Origin: CAVUBL01 sp963837945
Lineage (GTDB): Bacteria > Acidobacteriota > Thermoanaerobaculia > Multivoradales > DATKCC01
Length of the DNA: 64,000 nt
Assembly: GCA_963837945.1 (NCBI GenBank)
Contig: CAWIQD010000022.1
Span: 33,108 to 97,107 of the forward strand
Direction: 5' to 3'
This document shows positions 18,922 through 27,816 of the stretch, in pieces. Each line of letters starts with the position of its first letter. Within the stretch, counting starts at the first letter, position 1. The notes beneath the pieces were generated by a model. It was not told where the DNA came from. It ran no database searches and saw only the letters and a list, made by a program, of their open reading frames with translations. Position numbers and translations under genes: made by a program.

Positions 18922-19851
18922 CTACTGGACGTCGTCCCGGCAGGCGGCCTTGAGGGCGATCGACAGGCGGTTGAAGCCGCTGTGCTCGGCGAGCACGAGC
19001 CCCTTGGTCGACGGGAACCGGATCGCCAGCGAGCCGAACGGCATGCCGGCCGGGACCACGTCCGCCGCCGAGAGGTGGAAGGTGCTCAGGTCGGTGCGGA
19101 TCTCGAACGACTGGACGGCGGTGCCCGCCTCGTCGTAGATGGTGCCGATCGCGGTCGGGCTGTCGAACTCCGCGCTGCCCTGCGGCATGTCGACCACGAT
19201 CCGGTAGTCGGTGCGCCCGGAGAAGGCGCCCCCGTTCAAGAAGCGGGTGCCCCACTCGGCGCACAGCTCGTTGCCCGGATCGTCGATCGAGAGGTTCGCC
19301 AGGTTGCTGCCGGTGGCGTAGTCCGTCCGCGAGTCGACGTAGAAGAAGTCACCGCTCAGCAGGTTGGACGAGGTGTCGTTCGCCGCCCCCACCACCCCCA
19401 GCACGACCAGGCCGCGGGCGATGCCGTCGGCGTCGACCGCCAGGCCGGGCACGTCGCGCAGGTTGATCGTCCGGGTGGCCCGCGCACCGAGCGAGATCTC
19501 GTCGGCCCGCTGCTCCTCGGCGCCCTCGCGGGTGAGGTAGAGGATGCGGACCGGCAGGTCCTGGTCGGTCTCGTTGTGGATGGCGAAGAGGGTATCGGGC
19601 CCCGAGGTGTTCTTCGGGTCCACCTCGTAGTACGGCACCAGCAGAACGTCCGAGGCGCCGCCGGTCGAGCGGCCGGCGAGGCTGAACGGCCCCGCGGCGG
19701 GCGCGACCGACGCCTTCACGGAGTCGGCGTAGGCCCGGAGATCGGTGATCGGGTGGTCGAGCAGACGGATCTTGACGTCGTCCTGACCGTGGGCGGCGCC
19801 GGCGGTCAGCAGGAGGATCGCGGGAAGGGCGGCAGAGAGTCGGGATCGCAT
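18922..19851 (-). CDS. Secreted protein of unknown function
   Basis: A 309-residue product starting at ATG 19851 with a clear signal peptide (RLSAALPAILLLTAGAAHGQ). The mature part looks all-beta. It includes LLVPYYEVDPKNTSGPDTLF, LFAIHNETDQDLPVRILYLT and FDSPTAIGTIYDEAGTAVQS, a pattern seen in secreted acidobacterial proteins that resemble immunoglobulin-like or choice-of-anchor domains. Two cysteines (ELCAEW and KAACRDD) may pair. It lies between the Mo and Fe-S subunits of the reductase in the same direction, but nothing in it suggests a role in that enzyme. I do not recognise the family. Confidence 0.7.
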   Translation of the reverse strand: MRSRLSAALPAILLLTAGAAHGQDDVKIRLLDHPITDLRAYADSVKASVAPAAGPFSLAGRSTGGASDVLLVPYYEVDPKNTSGPDTLFAIHNETDQDLPVRILYLTREGAEEQRADEISLGARATRTINLRDVPGLAVDADGIARGLVVLGVVGAANDTSSNLLSGDFFYVDSRTDYATGSNLANLSIDDPGNELCAEWGTRFLNGGAFSGRTDYRIVVDMPQGSAEFDSPTAIGTIYDEAGTAVQSFEIRTDLSTFHLSAADVVPAGMPFGSLAIRFPSTKGLVLAEHSGFNRLSIALKAACRDDVQ

Positions 19852-20008
19852 GGGTTCAAGGCCTCCAGGGGCCCTGATCTGCAGGAGGTGTGCCAGGGGC
19901 CCGTGCGCGCCGTCTTGCGGGCGCCGGAGGCCGTTCCGGGGCTCGATCGGGAGTGTCGCCGACACCCGTTTCATGTCGCCGGACAGCGGCGACGGGTCGA
20001 TGTAAGAA

Positions 20009-20548
20009 TTACTCGGATCCGCCCGGAGCGGGCTCACCGTAGAGGACGGCGCGGGCGGGCTGCCAGGCCTCGCCGCGGAGGAGCGCCGCGGCGCCCTGCA
20101 CCGCCTCGACGATCTTGCGGTAGCCGGTGCAGCGGCAGAGGTTCCCGGCCAGCGCCTCCTCGATCTCGCGGTCGCTGGGCGTGGGCCGGGCGGCGAGCAA
20201 CGCCTTGGCCGCCATCAGGATCCCCGGCGTGCAGTAGCCGCACTGGGCGGCGCCCAGGTCGGCGAAGGCCGCCTGGAGCGGGTGGAGGCGGTTGCCTTCC
20301 TGGAGCCCCTCGACCGTCTCGATCGCGTGCCCCTCCATCTCGGCCGCCAGAACCAGGCAGGAGAGGACCGGCCGGCCGTCGAGGAGCACCGTGCAGGTGC
20401 CGCACTCGCCGAGCTCGCAGCCGTGCTTGGTGCCGGTCAGGCCGCACTCCTCGCGCAGCACCTCGAGGAGGGTGTGGTGGGTGGGGAAGACGACCGGGCG
20501 GTCTTCCCCGTTGACGGTGAGGGTCAGCGTGGTGAGGCCGGGAGCCAT
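20009..20548 (-). CDS. hcrC: 4-Hydroxybenzoyl-CoA reductase-like [2Fe-2S] subunit (gamma)
   Basis: A 179-residue small subunit with both iron-sulfur sites of the family. The plant-ferredoxin type cluster is formed by CELGECGTC and the later LSC at about 43-64. The helical type is formed by QCGYCTPG and NLCRCTGYRKIVEAV at about 103-143. It passes electrons between the Mo and FAD subunits. At 179 residues it is slightly longer than usual (about 160), the extra being at the C-terminus. It is the first of the three subunit genes on the minus strand, and a secreted-protein gene separates it from the Mo subunit. Confidence 0.88.
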   Translation of the reverse strand: MAPGLTTLTLTVNGEDRPVVFPTHHTLLEVLREECGLTGTKHGCELGECGTCTVLLDGRPVLSCLVLAAEMEGHAIETVEGLQEGNRLHPLQAAFADLGAAQCGYCTPGILMAAKALLAARPTPSDREIEEALAGNLCRCTGYRKIVEAVQGAAALLRGEAWQPARAVLYGEPAPGGSE

Positions 20549-20590
20549 GGCGGGTGGATTGTGCCGCCGGGCCCCCGGGGTGTCAAGGAA

Positions 20591-20618
20591 GCCGGCCCGT
20601 CCGGTCGAACGGGCCGGC
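20591..20618 (-). terminator. Hairpin after the M36 protease gene
   Basis: A perfect 10-bp stem (GCCGGCCCGT / ACGGGCCGGC) with an 8-base loop lies 10 bases past the protease stop on the minus strand. No long T run follows, so it is a probable rather than certain intrinsic terminator. Confidence 0.55.
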
Positions 20619-20628
20619 GAACCCTCGC

Positions 20629-23600
20629 CTATCGCCGCACCAGCGCCCAGCCCGCGAGGAGCAGCAGGAGCGCCAGGGCCGAGAGGCCGGTCCAGGACAG
20701 AGCCGGCACCTCCACCACCGGCGCGCCGACCACGAAGACGGTCGGGTCCGTGGCGCCGCCCACCGCCGGGTCGTCGGTCATCGCCGTCGCGTCGTTGGTG
20801 TCGTCGCCGTCGCTGTCGTAGGAGACCGTCCCCTGGTTGGAGATCGTGTGGCCCTCCGTGCCGGCCTTCACCGTGGCGGTGATGGTGAGGGTCACCGAGC
20901 CGCCGCCGGCGGCGAGCGAGCCGTTCCAGGTGACGGTGTTGGTGCCGAGGGTGGCGACGGCGGTGCCGCTCGTGGCGCTGGCGCTCACCAGGGTGAGGTC
21001 GGCGGGCAGGACGTCGGTGAATTCGTCACCCGGGTTGTCGGCCTGGTCGGCGGTCCCGTCGTTGGTCAGCGTCACCGTGTAGACGACCGTGCCGCCGGGC
21101 GTCAAGGAGCCCGAGGCCGTCTTGGTGGCGCTCACGGAGGCCCCGCCGGCGACGAATGCCGTGCAGGCGAAGTGGGTCGGCGTCACCAGCATCGACCAGG
21201 TGTGGAGGGTGCCGGTGTCGAGGAAGGCCTGGTCCGAGACCATCACCGACCAGGTGCCCTGGGTGCTCAGGCCGTCGAAGCGCGAGAGCTGGCCCACGGG
21301 GTCCTGCGCTCCAAAGCCGGCAAAGGTCGGCCAGAGCGCGTTGAAGACGGGCACCCAGGAGCCGGTGAACGGCGCGGCGCTGTTGGGCGCCTCCACCATG
21401 TCGTTGGCGGGGGTCGCCGTGAGGTCGTCGTCGATCACCATGTCCGTCAGGTCGTGGCCGGCTCCGCCGCCTCCGATCAGGCCGCCGATGAGGGAGATCA
21501 GGTCGACGCCGTACGCGCCCGTGGGCGAGCGCAGGCCAACGGTCAGATCGCCGGTGAAGGTGTGGGTGAGGCTGTCGACCCGGAAATCGAGGTCGGCGAT
21601 CTGGAGGTCGTCGCTGATCGTGAGCTGGTCGAAGGCCGCGCGCGGATGGTTGTCCGGGATCGCCAGGTCGGGGGTGTGGCTGTAGGTGACGACCGGGTCG
21701 GTGCCGGCGGCGGCGCCCACGCGCAGGCTGAAGTGGGTCGCGGTGGTCCCGAGGCTGGACACGGTCGTCAGCGTGAAGTCGATGGAGCCGCCACAGGCGA
21801 CGCCGGAGTCGAGCTGGATCGTGAAGGGATCGCTCGCCACGGTCGTGCCGGTGGGCGCGATCGCCCCGAAGGTCGCCGTGTCGTCGAGGATCGTCACGCC
21901 CGGCGTCGAGGTGCTGAGGGTCGCCGTCGCTCCCGTCACGGCCTTGCCAGCGCTGCGCCACGGGTTGGTCAGGGTGACCGTCAGGTCGACCGGCTCTCCC
22001 GGGTCGATGGCGCCGTTGTTGTTGCTGGCGCTGTCGTCGATCGCCACGTCGGTGGCGGGGTCGACGACGTCCAGGTAGGGCAGGTCGAAGGACTCCTGGA
22101 CGCCCATGTGGGAGGCGCGGAAGGCGAACGAGAAGCCGTAGGGCGTCTTGGCGCCGTAGCCCAGGCCGCGGTCGGCGAAGCCACCCCAGATCGAGTCCTC
22201 GTCGGCGCAGGCGTTGGTCGCGCAGTCGGCGTCCAGGAGGGCGTCGCGGCCGTCGGTGAAGGTCGGGTCGATGGGCGTCATCTTGAGCCCGTCGATCACG
22301 AGCTGGAGCATGGTGTGGTTGCCGGTCGGCACGTCGCCGGCGGCGCCCGCCGGGTCGGCGATCAGCCGGCTCCGCACTTCCCACAGGCTGCTCGCCCAGA
22401 TCTCGCCGACGTTGTGCACCTCCATGCCGCCGTTGGCGTCGAAGCCGAGCGGGCTCTCGGCGATGCCGCCCGAGGGATCGAGGGTCACGTCGTCGACGTC
22501 GGCCCAGGTCAGCGGGTTGATCGAGTTGTCGGTCGAGTAGGGGAAGCGGCGGATGGCGTAGAGGTAGTTGTCGGTCAAGCCGCCCAGCTTGTAGGTGGCG
22601 TAGGCGCCCGCCGGGTACTCGGCGTCCGGGTCGTCGGCGTTGGTTCCATTCAAGAGCGACAGGGCCACGAAGTCGCTCCAGCCCTCGCCCATGCCGGCGC
22701 CGGGGTCCCAGTTGAGGCCGGCGCCGTCGCCCACCAGGCGGTTGCTCACCCCGTGGGTGAGCTCGTGCATGAGGACGACTGCTGTCGAGGGCGCCGTCGC
22801 GGTCGATGGTCGGGGAAGGTGAAGCGGTACATCTGCACCCGGCCCGAGGTGCCGTCGGGCGGGGTCGTGAAGTTGGCGTTGTTGGTGCCCGAGCCGTCGT
22901 CGGCGTCGGCGAGCACCCGGTCGCCGCCGGCCCCCATGCCGCTGAAGTTGGTCTGCTGGAAGTTGCCCGCGGCTTCGTCGAAGCCGAGCTCGTAGAGCTG
23001 GTCGTGGTACCAGTTGGCGACGTAGAAGAGCTGGGTGATGGCGCCGCGGCGGAACTGGTCGATGGCGGCCGTGCCGCTCGAGCCGGCGCCGGTGCAGGTC
23101 TGGCCCACCTCGGCATCGGCCGCCGTCGTCTGGGGCGGCGGCAGGAAGTTGGTCTCGAAGTCCCGGGGCGAAGTGCCGAGGAAGTCCCGGTCGCGGCTGT
23201 TCGTGTCGGTGTTCCCGGTCGGGCGGCCGTTGCCGTCGAGCACGCTGGCGGCGACGGTGTCGCAGAGGTTGGCATCGGAGCCGCCGGAGCCCTGGTCCCG
23301 GTCCATGCACGCCAGCACGTTGTTGCCCAGGGTCTGGGTCTCGTTGGCGGTGCAGCCGCCGCCCGGGCAGTCGTCGATCCAGCCGTTCTGGCTGGCGGTG
23401 GGGTCGTAGGCCGTGTGCATGCTGACGACGGTGGGCGAGATCGCGTCGAACTGGGTGCCGTCGCCCGGGGAGAGGCTGGTGGGCGACTGGGGCGCCGGGC
23501 TGTCGGCGGGGGTCGTGCCGTCGGCCTGCACGAACACCCGGAAGCGGGCATCCTGGGCCGAGGCGGAGTCGCGGATGTCCTTGCGCCAGAGCAGGTCGCC

Positions 23601-24476
23601 GCTCTCGGCGTCGACCACGGCGTACCAGTCGGCGTCGCCCGAGGTGAAGACGACCAGCGACCAGGCCGGCACCACGAGGCCCGGGCCGAGCGGGAAGAAG
23701 ACCTGGCGGGCGGTGACGGGCCCCGCCACGAGGTCATCCTCCTCGTCGAGCCGCAGCCGGCCTTCCGCGCCGGCCGTCGCGACGTGGAACGCGGAGGCGT
23801 CGGCGCCGTGGCCGAGGGAGCCCAGGAGGCGGGCGACGGCCTCCGGCGCCGTGAGCCGCCAGGCGGCGTCGTCCACCGCCGCGTAGGCGCGGGCGTGGGG
23901 CACCAGGAGCCCGACGATCTTCGCCAGGCGGCCTTCCCGGTCGAGGAGGAAGCGGGTCTCGCTCTGGAAGACCGGACGGCCGGCGATCCGCTGCTCCATG
24001 CGCAGCATCCGAAGGCCCGACGAGCCCCCCGGGCTGTCGCCCAGGCTGGCCATGTCGTTCACGTCGTCGGCGCTGAGCCCGAAGAGCGCACCGTGGTCCC
24101 GGAGGAAGGAGCGAGCGATCTCCTCGCTCGTCCGGCCGGGAGCCGCCGCGGTCAGGAAGCCGACCTTCATCCCGAAGGACGACGGAGCGCCGGTGACCGG
24201 TGAGAGCTCGACCTCGAGCCCCGGCTGGGCGGCGCGGGCCGCGCGGACGGCGACGGCGATCGACTGCGCCTCGCTACGGGCGGTGGCGAGGCTCATCGAG
24301 CGGGTCGCGAGGCGAGCGGCGAGCTTTCTGGCGAGCGAGGGCGACGGGTCGATCCGCGCGTCGTACATACGGAGCCTGGCCGGCCCGCCAGTCTTGGGCG
24401 GCGCCGCTGCGCTGGAGGAGAGGGGGAGCAGGCAGAGCACGACGGCACTGAGCAGGGCAGCTCGGCTGGCACGCAT
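20629..24476 (-). CDS. Secreted M36 (fungalysin-type) metalloprotease with C-terminal sorting tail (two frameshifts)
   Basis: From ATG 24476 the product has a signal peptide, an FTP/PepSY-like propeptide and the M36 catalytic domain. The zinc site is HELTHGVSNRLVG, with the downstream glutamate in GMGEGWSDFVA. Further on are a proprotein-convertase P-type beta domain (TFTGDLTVGLRSPTG, GTWSVMVSDQA), a DUF11-like repeat (TPGGTVVYTVTLTNDGTADQ) and a C-terminal VPALSWTGLSALALLLLLAG helix with Arg-Arg end, like IPTL-CTERM sorting tails. Just before the zinc site the frame shifts twice within 35 bases: one extra C near 22811-22816 and one extra A near 22784. Reading RFTFP, TIDRDGALDS and VVLMHELTHG in turn restores a continuous enzyme. 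It should digest proteins outside the cell. Confidence 0.85.
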
Positions 24477-24576
24477 GGGGAGGGCCTCCGAAAAATCGAG
24501 TCGAGTTTCAGATGGGTTCCCGGCGAGGTTACTCGGTCGCTCGGCGGCGCGCAAGGGAAGGTTCGGTCATCCGGGC

Positions 24577-24613
24577 AAAAAAAGGGCCGGGCGGCTTTGG
24601 GAGCCGCCCGGCC
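24577..24613 (-). terminator. Strong intrinsic terminator of the extracellular-electron-transfer operon
   Basis: On the minus strand a perfect 12-bp GC stem (GGCCGGGCGGCT paired with AGCCGCCCGGCC, 5-base loop) is followed by seven T residues (seen as A7 at 24577-24583). It lies about 70 bases after the stop of the barrel gene at 24685. Confidence 0.9.
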
Positions 24614-24684
24614 GTGTCAGAGGCGGAGGCCGGGATCGGTTCACTTCCCGGGCTCGAGCGGGAGCCCGGGAAGGGACGAAGTGC

Positions 24685-26568
24685 TTACCAGGTGTAGCCG
24701 ACCCCGAAGTCGACGATGTTGGCGTCGTAATCGTCGAAGTTGAAATCCCCTTCGTCGTACTTGATGTGGCGGTAGGCGAGGCGCACCAGGTAGCCCTGGG
24801 TGAACTTGTACTCGCCGAACGCCTTGTAGTCGTCGCGGTCGATCGGGAAGCTGCCGCTGTTGCTGTAGACGCGGTAGTCGCCGCCCACGACCAGCGCCGG
24901 GGTCGCTTGCCAGCGAACCAGGGCGTCGTAGAAGTCCGAGTCGGCCATGTAGTCGATCAAGAAGAGCTGCGAGGCCGAGCCGAAGAACACCGTCTGGTCG
25001 ATCGAGCGGTCCTGGCTCACCCGGCTGTAGCCGACCGAGGCGTCCACGGTCTTCATCCGGTAGCCGACCCGGCCGAGGAACTGCTCGGTCGCGGCGTCCC
25101 AGCCGGAGTCGTGGTTCTCGTAGTCGGTCCGGCTGTAGGTGCCGTTGGCCCAGAACCCGTTGTCCAGGTTCGCCTTGCCGGTCACGCGCAGGCGCGAGCG
25201 GTCGGTGGGCGAAGCGAGCGTGAACGGACTGTCGAAGGTGCTGTCCTCGTAATCCACCGTGACGCCGTAGACCTTCGACGGCCGCCAGGCGAGATTGGCG
25301 AAGTAGCCCTGGTGGTCGGTGGTCACGTCGTCGCGGGTCTCGAGCTCGCCGCCGTCCTCGGTGGTCCTGAGCTTCGCGTCTCGGCTCTCGTAGCGCACGC
25401 CGCCGGTCACCGTCAGGGCCGACGACAGGGTGACCTCGAGGCCGGCTTCGCCGCCGTTGGTCTCGATGTCGTACTTGCCCAGGTTGTCGACTCCGGCGAA
25501 CAGGAACGAGCCGTCCTGGTTGAGCTTGCGGTAGTAGTAGCCGCCGACCAGCGCGAACCGGTCGTTGAGCACGTAGTCGAGGTCGAGATCGAACAGGTCG
25601 TTGTCCCGGTCGATCGAGCCGTTGCCGGTGTCGTTCTGGTCGAGGGGCGCGCCCGTGAAGTCGATGCCGCCCGAGCGCTCGGAGGCCGAGACGTCCATGG
25701 ACAGCGTCTGGAGGGTGCCCGCGGCGCGGATCGTGAGGTCCTCGGTCGGCTTGGCCACCACCCGCGCCGTGTGGCTCCAGGTGGTGTAGTCGTACGGCTG
25801 GTCGAGGAGGTAGAAGTTCAGCTCCGTCAGCCCGCCGGTGGCCTGGCCCGGGAGGAAGATCTCGATCGCGTTCTTGTACTCGCCGTATCGCTCGTCGAAG
25901 GCCAGAGTGACCTTGTCCCAGGAGTACTGGAAGGCGCCGTCGTAGTCGAACTCCCGCTCGTCGATCGGCTTGTCGAGCTCGAGCTCCAGGCGCTGGAGGT
26001 CGAGGGTCGTGGTCGACGAGCCGGTCTTGGTGTACTCGTTGAACCCGAAGTCGAGCTCGGCGCGGGGCGAGAGGTTCAGCTTGAGCTTGGCCTCGTTGCG
26101 CACCCGGTCGAAGTCGAAGGTATGGAAGTCGCCGCCGTTCGAGATCCGCTCGTTGGCGAGCGCCTCGGGCAGGATGGTGTCGTCGTAGAAGTAGGCCGAC
26201 TTCCAGTGGTTGAACTGGAAGCTGTAGGTGCCGAACTTGTCCACCGCCAGGTGCAGGCTCTGGAACGGATCGTCGCCGAAATCGCTCACCGTGAGCTGGA
26301 TCCGGTCGACCATGTCCTTGAGCGTGCCTTCGGGCGCCAGGGCGAAGTCCAGGTCCATCAGGCGCGGACCGTCGGAGAGGTTGAAGTCCTCCTTGTACTT
26401 GGTCTCGGTCCCGCCGACGTCGACGTTGCGGAAGCCGAGGACGAAGCGGCCGGTGGAGCTCGACCCCTCGTCCATCTGGGCGTGGGCGGCCGGGCTCGAG
26501 ACCAGCCCGAGACCCAGGACCAGGGCCGGAACGAGCGCGATCGAGGTGCCGCGTGCGATTCGTTTCAT
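24685..26568 (-). CDS. MtrB/PioB-family outer-membrane barrel of a porin-cytochrome conduit
   Basis: A 627-residue protein with a signal peptide (cut near AHAQ) and a long run of alternating beta strands rich in Tyr, Asp and Phe, ending FGVGYTW with a terminal aromatic. Early TGRFVLGFRNVDVGGTETKY and later QYSWDKVTLAFDERYGEYKN resemble decaheme-associated barrels (MtrB/PioB). Those barrels hold a multiheme cytochrome across the outer membrane so electrons can cross. Its gene starts 12 bases after the decaheme cytochrome stop, which supports a complex with that protein. The N-terminal CXXC pair of Shewanella MtrB is not seen here. Confidence 0.85.
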   Translation of the reverse strand: MKRIARGTSIALVPALVLGLGLVSSPAAHAQMDEGSSSTGRFVLGFRNVDVGGTETKYKEDFNLSDGPRLMDLDFALAPEGTLKDMVDRIQLTVSDFGDDPFQSLHLAVDKFGTYSFQFNHWKSAYFYDDTILPEALANERISNGGDFHTFDFDRVRNEAKLKLNLSPRAELDFGFNEYTKTGSSTTTLDLQRLELELDKPIDEREFDYDGAFQYSWDKVTLAFDERYGEYKNAIEIFLPGQATGGLTELNFYLLDQPYDYTTWSHTARVVAKPTEDLTIRAAGTLQTLSMDVSASERSGGIDFTGAPLDQNDTGNGSIDRDNDLFDLDLDYVLNDRFALVGGYYYRKLNQDGSFLFAGVDNLGKYDIETNGGEAGLEVTLSSALTVTGGVRYESRDAKLRTTEDGGELETRDDVTTDHQGYFANLAWRPSKVYGVTVDYEDSTFDSPFTLASPTDRSRLRVTGKANLDNGFWANGTYSRTDYENHDSGWDAATEQFLGRVGYRMKTVDASVGYSRVSQDRSIDQTVFFGSASQLFLIDYMADSDFYDALVRWQATPALVVGGDYRVYSNSGSFPIDRDDYKAFGEYKFTQGYLVRLAYRHIKYDEGDFNFDDYDANIVDFGVGYTW

Positions 26569-26580
26569 GGTGGCCCTCGC

Positions 26581-27501
26581 TTACTTCAGGAAGAAGGGAT
26601 CGAAGTTCGACCCGTGGATCGACGAGTGGCAGGTCGTGCACTGCGTCTCCAGGGTGAACCGGGAGTGGAAGCTGGGCGGCATCGTGTGGCAGCTGAAGCA
26701 GAGCTCGGCCACGCGCTGGAACTTGAGCTGGTGGCGGTTCGGCGAGCCGTGGGGATCGTGGCAGGCCACGCAGCCCTCGACCCGGACCGAGCCGTGCTCG
26801 TAGATGAAGGGACCGCTCTTGTCGGCGTGGCACTTGAAGCAGGCTTCCTGCTTGAACCCGCCGAGCCGCGCCCGGGTGGCCCGCTCGTGCGGGTTGTGGC
26901 ACGAGGTGCAGTCCAGGATCCCTTCCTGCAGCCGGTGGTGCTCGTTGTACTGGAACTGCGTGAACACGTCGGCGTGGCAGTTGGTGCAGACGGCCGACTT
27001 CGGCCCGATCTTGTCCGCCGGGTCGGCGGCCAGGGTCGGTCCCGCCTTGAGCAACGCCACCGCCGACGTGCCGCTCTGGTGGACCTGGTGGCACGAGGTG
27101 CAGGAGACGCCGGCCTTGGCGTGAGGGCTCGAGGCGAAGCGCGGATGGGTCTTGGTGTGGCAGGAGAGGCAGGCCTTGTCCACGTCCGCCGCGGCGACGT
27201 CGGGGCCGAAGGCCAGGATGTTGCCGGGGCCGCCGCCCTCTTCGACGTGCTTGGCGGCGCCGGCGTGACATGAGGTGCAGCTTCCGCCCTGGACCCCGGC
27301 CTTGTTCCACTGCGGCGATTCGAGCACCGCGTGGGGGTTGTTGGCCTGGAAGGCGGTGACGCGGTCCTCGTGACAGGCGGCGCACACGGAGGAGTCGAGG
27401 GGCTCGTCCTGCTGCGCCGCGAGCGTCGAAGCGACGCCCGCGACCAGGAGGAGGAGAGCTCCCGCGACCAGGAAGGGGAGGCTGGGGGGTTGTCTTCGCA
27501 T
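26581..27501 (-). CDS. Decaheme c-type cytochrome, DmsE/MtrA-like
   Basis: The 306-residue product has an N-terminal signal or anchor helix (about 8-28) and ten CXXCH heme sites: CAACH, CTSCH, CLSCH, CTSCH, CTNCH, CTSCH, CFKCH, CVACH, CFSCH and CTTCH. Size, heme number and the position upstream of an MtrB-type barrel gene match DmsE/MtrA periplasmic decahemes that plug such barrels. ATG 27501 is used because GAGG stands six bases in front of it; ATG 27513 is the alternative. It would take electrons from the NapC- or CbcL-like quinol dehydrogenases encoded just upstream and pass them through the barrel. Confidence 0.92.
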   Translation of the reverse strand: MRRQPPSLPFLVAGALLLLVAGVASTLAAQQDEPLDSSVCAACHEDRVTAFQANNPHAVLESPQWNKAGVQGGSCTSCHAGAAKHVEEGGGPGNILAFGPDVAAADVDKACLSCHTKTHPRFASSPHAKAGVSCTSCHQVHQSGTSAVALLKAGPTLAADPADKIGPKSAVCTNCHADVFTQFQYNEHHRLQEGILDCTSCHNPHERATRARLGGFKQEACFKCHADKSGPFIYEHGSVRVEGCVACHDPHGSPNRHQLKFQRVAELCFSCHTMPPSFHSRFTLETQCTTCHSSIHGSNFDPFFLK

Positions 27502-27763
27502 CGTCGACCTCATTCGTTGGTGGGTCGCGACGTCGGGCGCCGCGAGGGGACCGAAGATCGAATCCGGTGTCGAACCGTCGTTGCCGGTGGAGATTGCTTC
27601 AGCGCGTTTGAGCGTACCATTGCGTTGTCGATTCTCTATCTGCTCGGTGCTCTCGATTCGATCGCGTCTGATCCTAGCGATCAAGGCGGTCGAGATTGAG
27701 ACCTTTTGGGGTGGGAACTCTAAAGTGCCCGGGTTGTCTTCGCGCCGTGCCGCCGAGTGGGCC

Positions 27764-27789
27764 CCGGCCTACCCGAACGGGTGGGCCGG
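27764..27789 (-). other. Inverted repeat after the NapC-like gene
   Basis: CCGGCCTACCCG and CGGGTGGGCCGG pair over 12 bases with one mismatch around a 2-base loop. It lies 28 bases past the stop of the NapC-like gene and before the decaheme gene. No T run follows, so it may be an mRNA-stabilising or attenuating hairpin inside the operon rather than a full terminator. Confidence 0.45.
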
Positions 27790-27816
27790 GTCTCGGAACG
27801 GCGGCCGGGGGAGGGC

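Noticed and set aside
16451..19138. A very long plus-strand open frame opposite the Mo-subunit gene
   Set aside because: It is rich in Arg, Gly, His and Val without motifs, and its antisense partner has full family motifs. High GC keeps such antisense frames open.
23998..27273. A 1091-codon plus-strand open frame over the protease, barrel and decaheme genes
   Set aside because: Antisense artefact of GC-rich coding sequence; the minus-strand products have signal peptides and known motifs.
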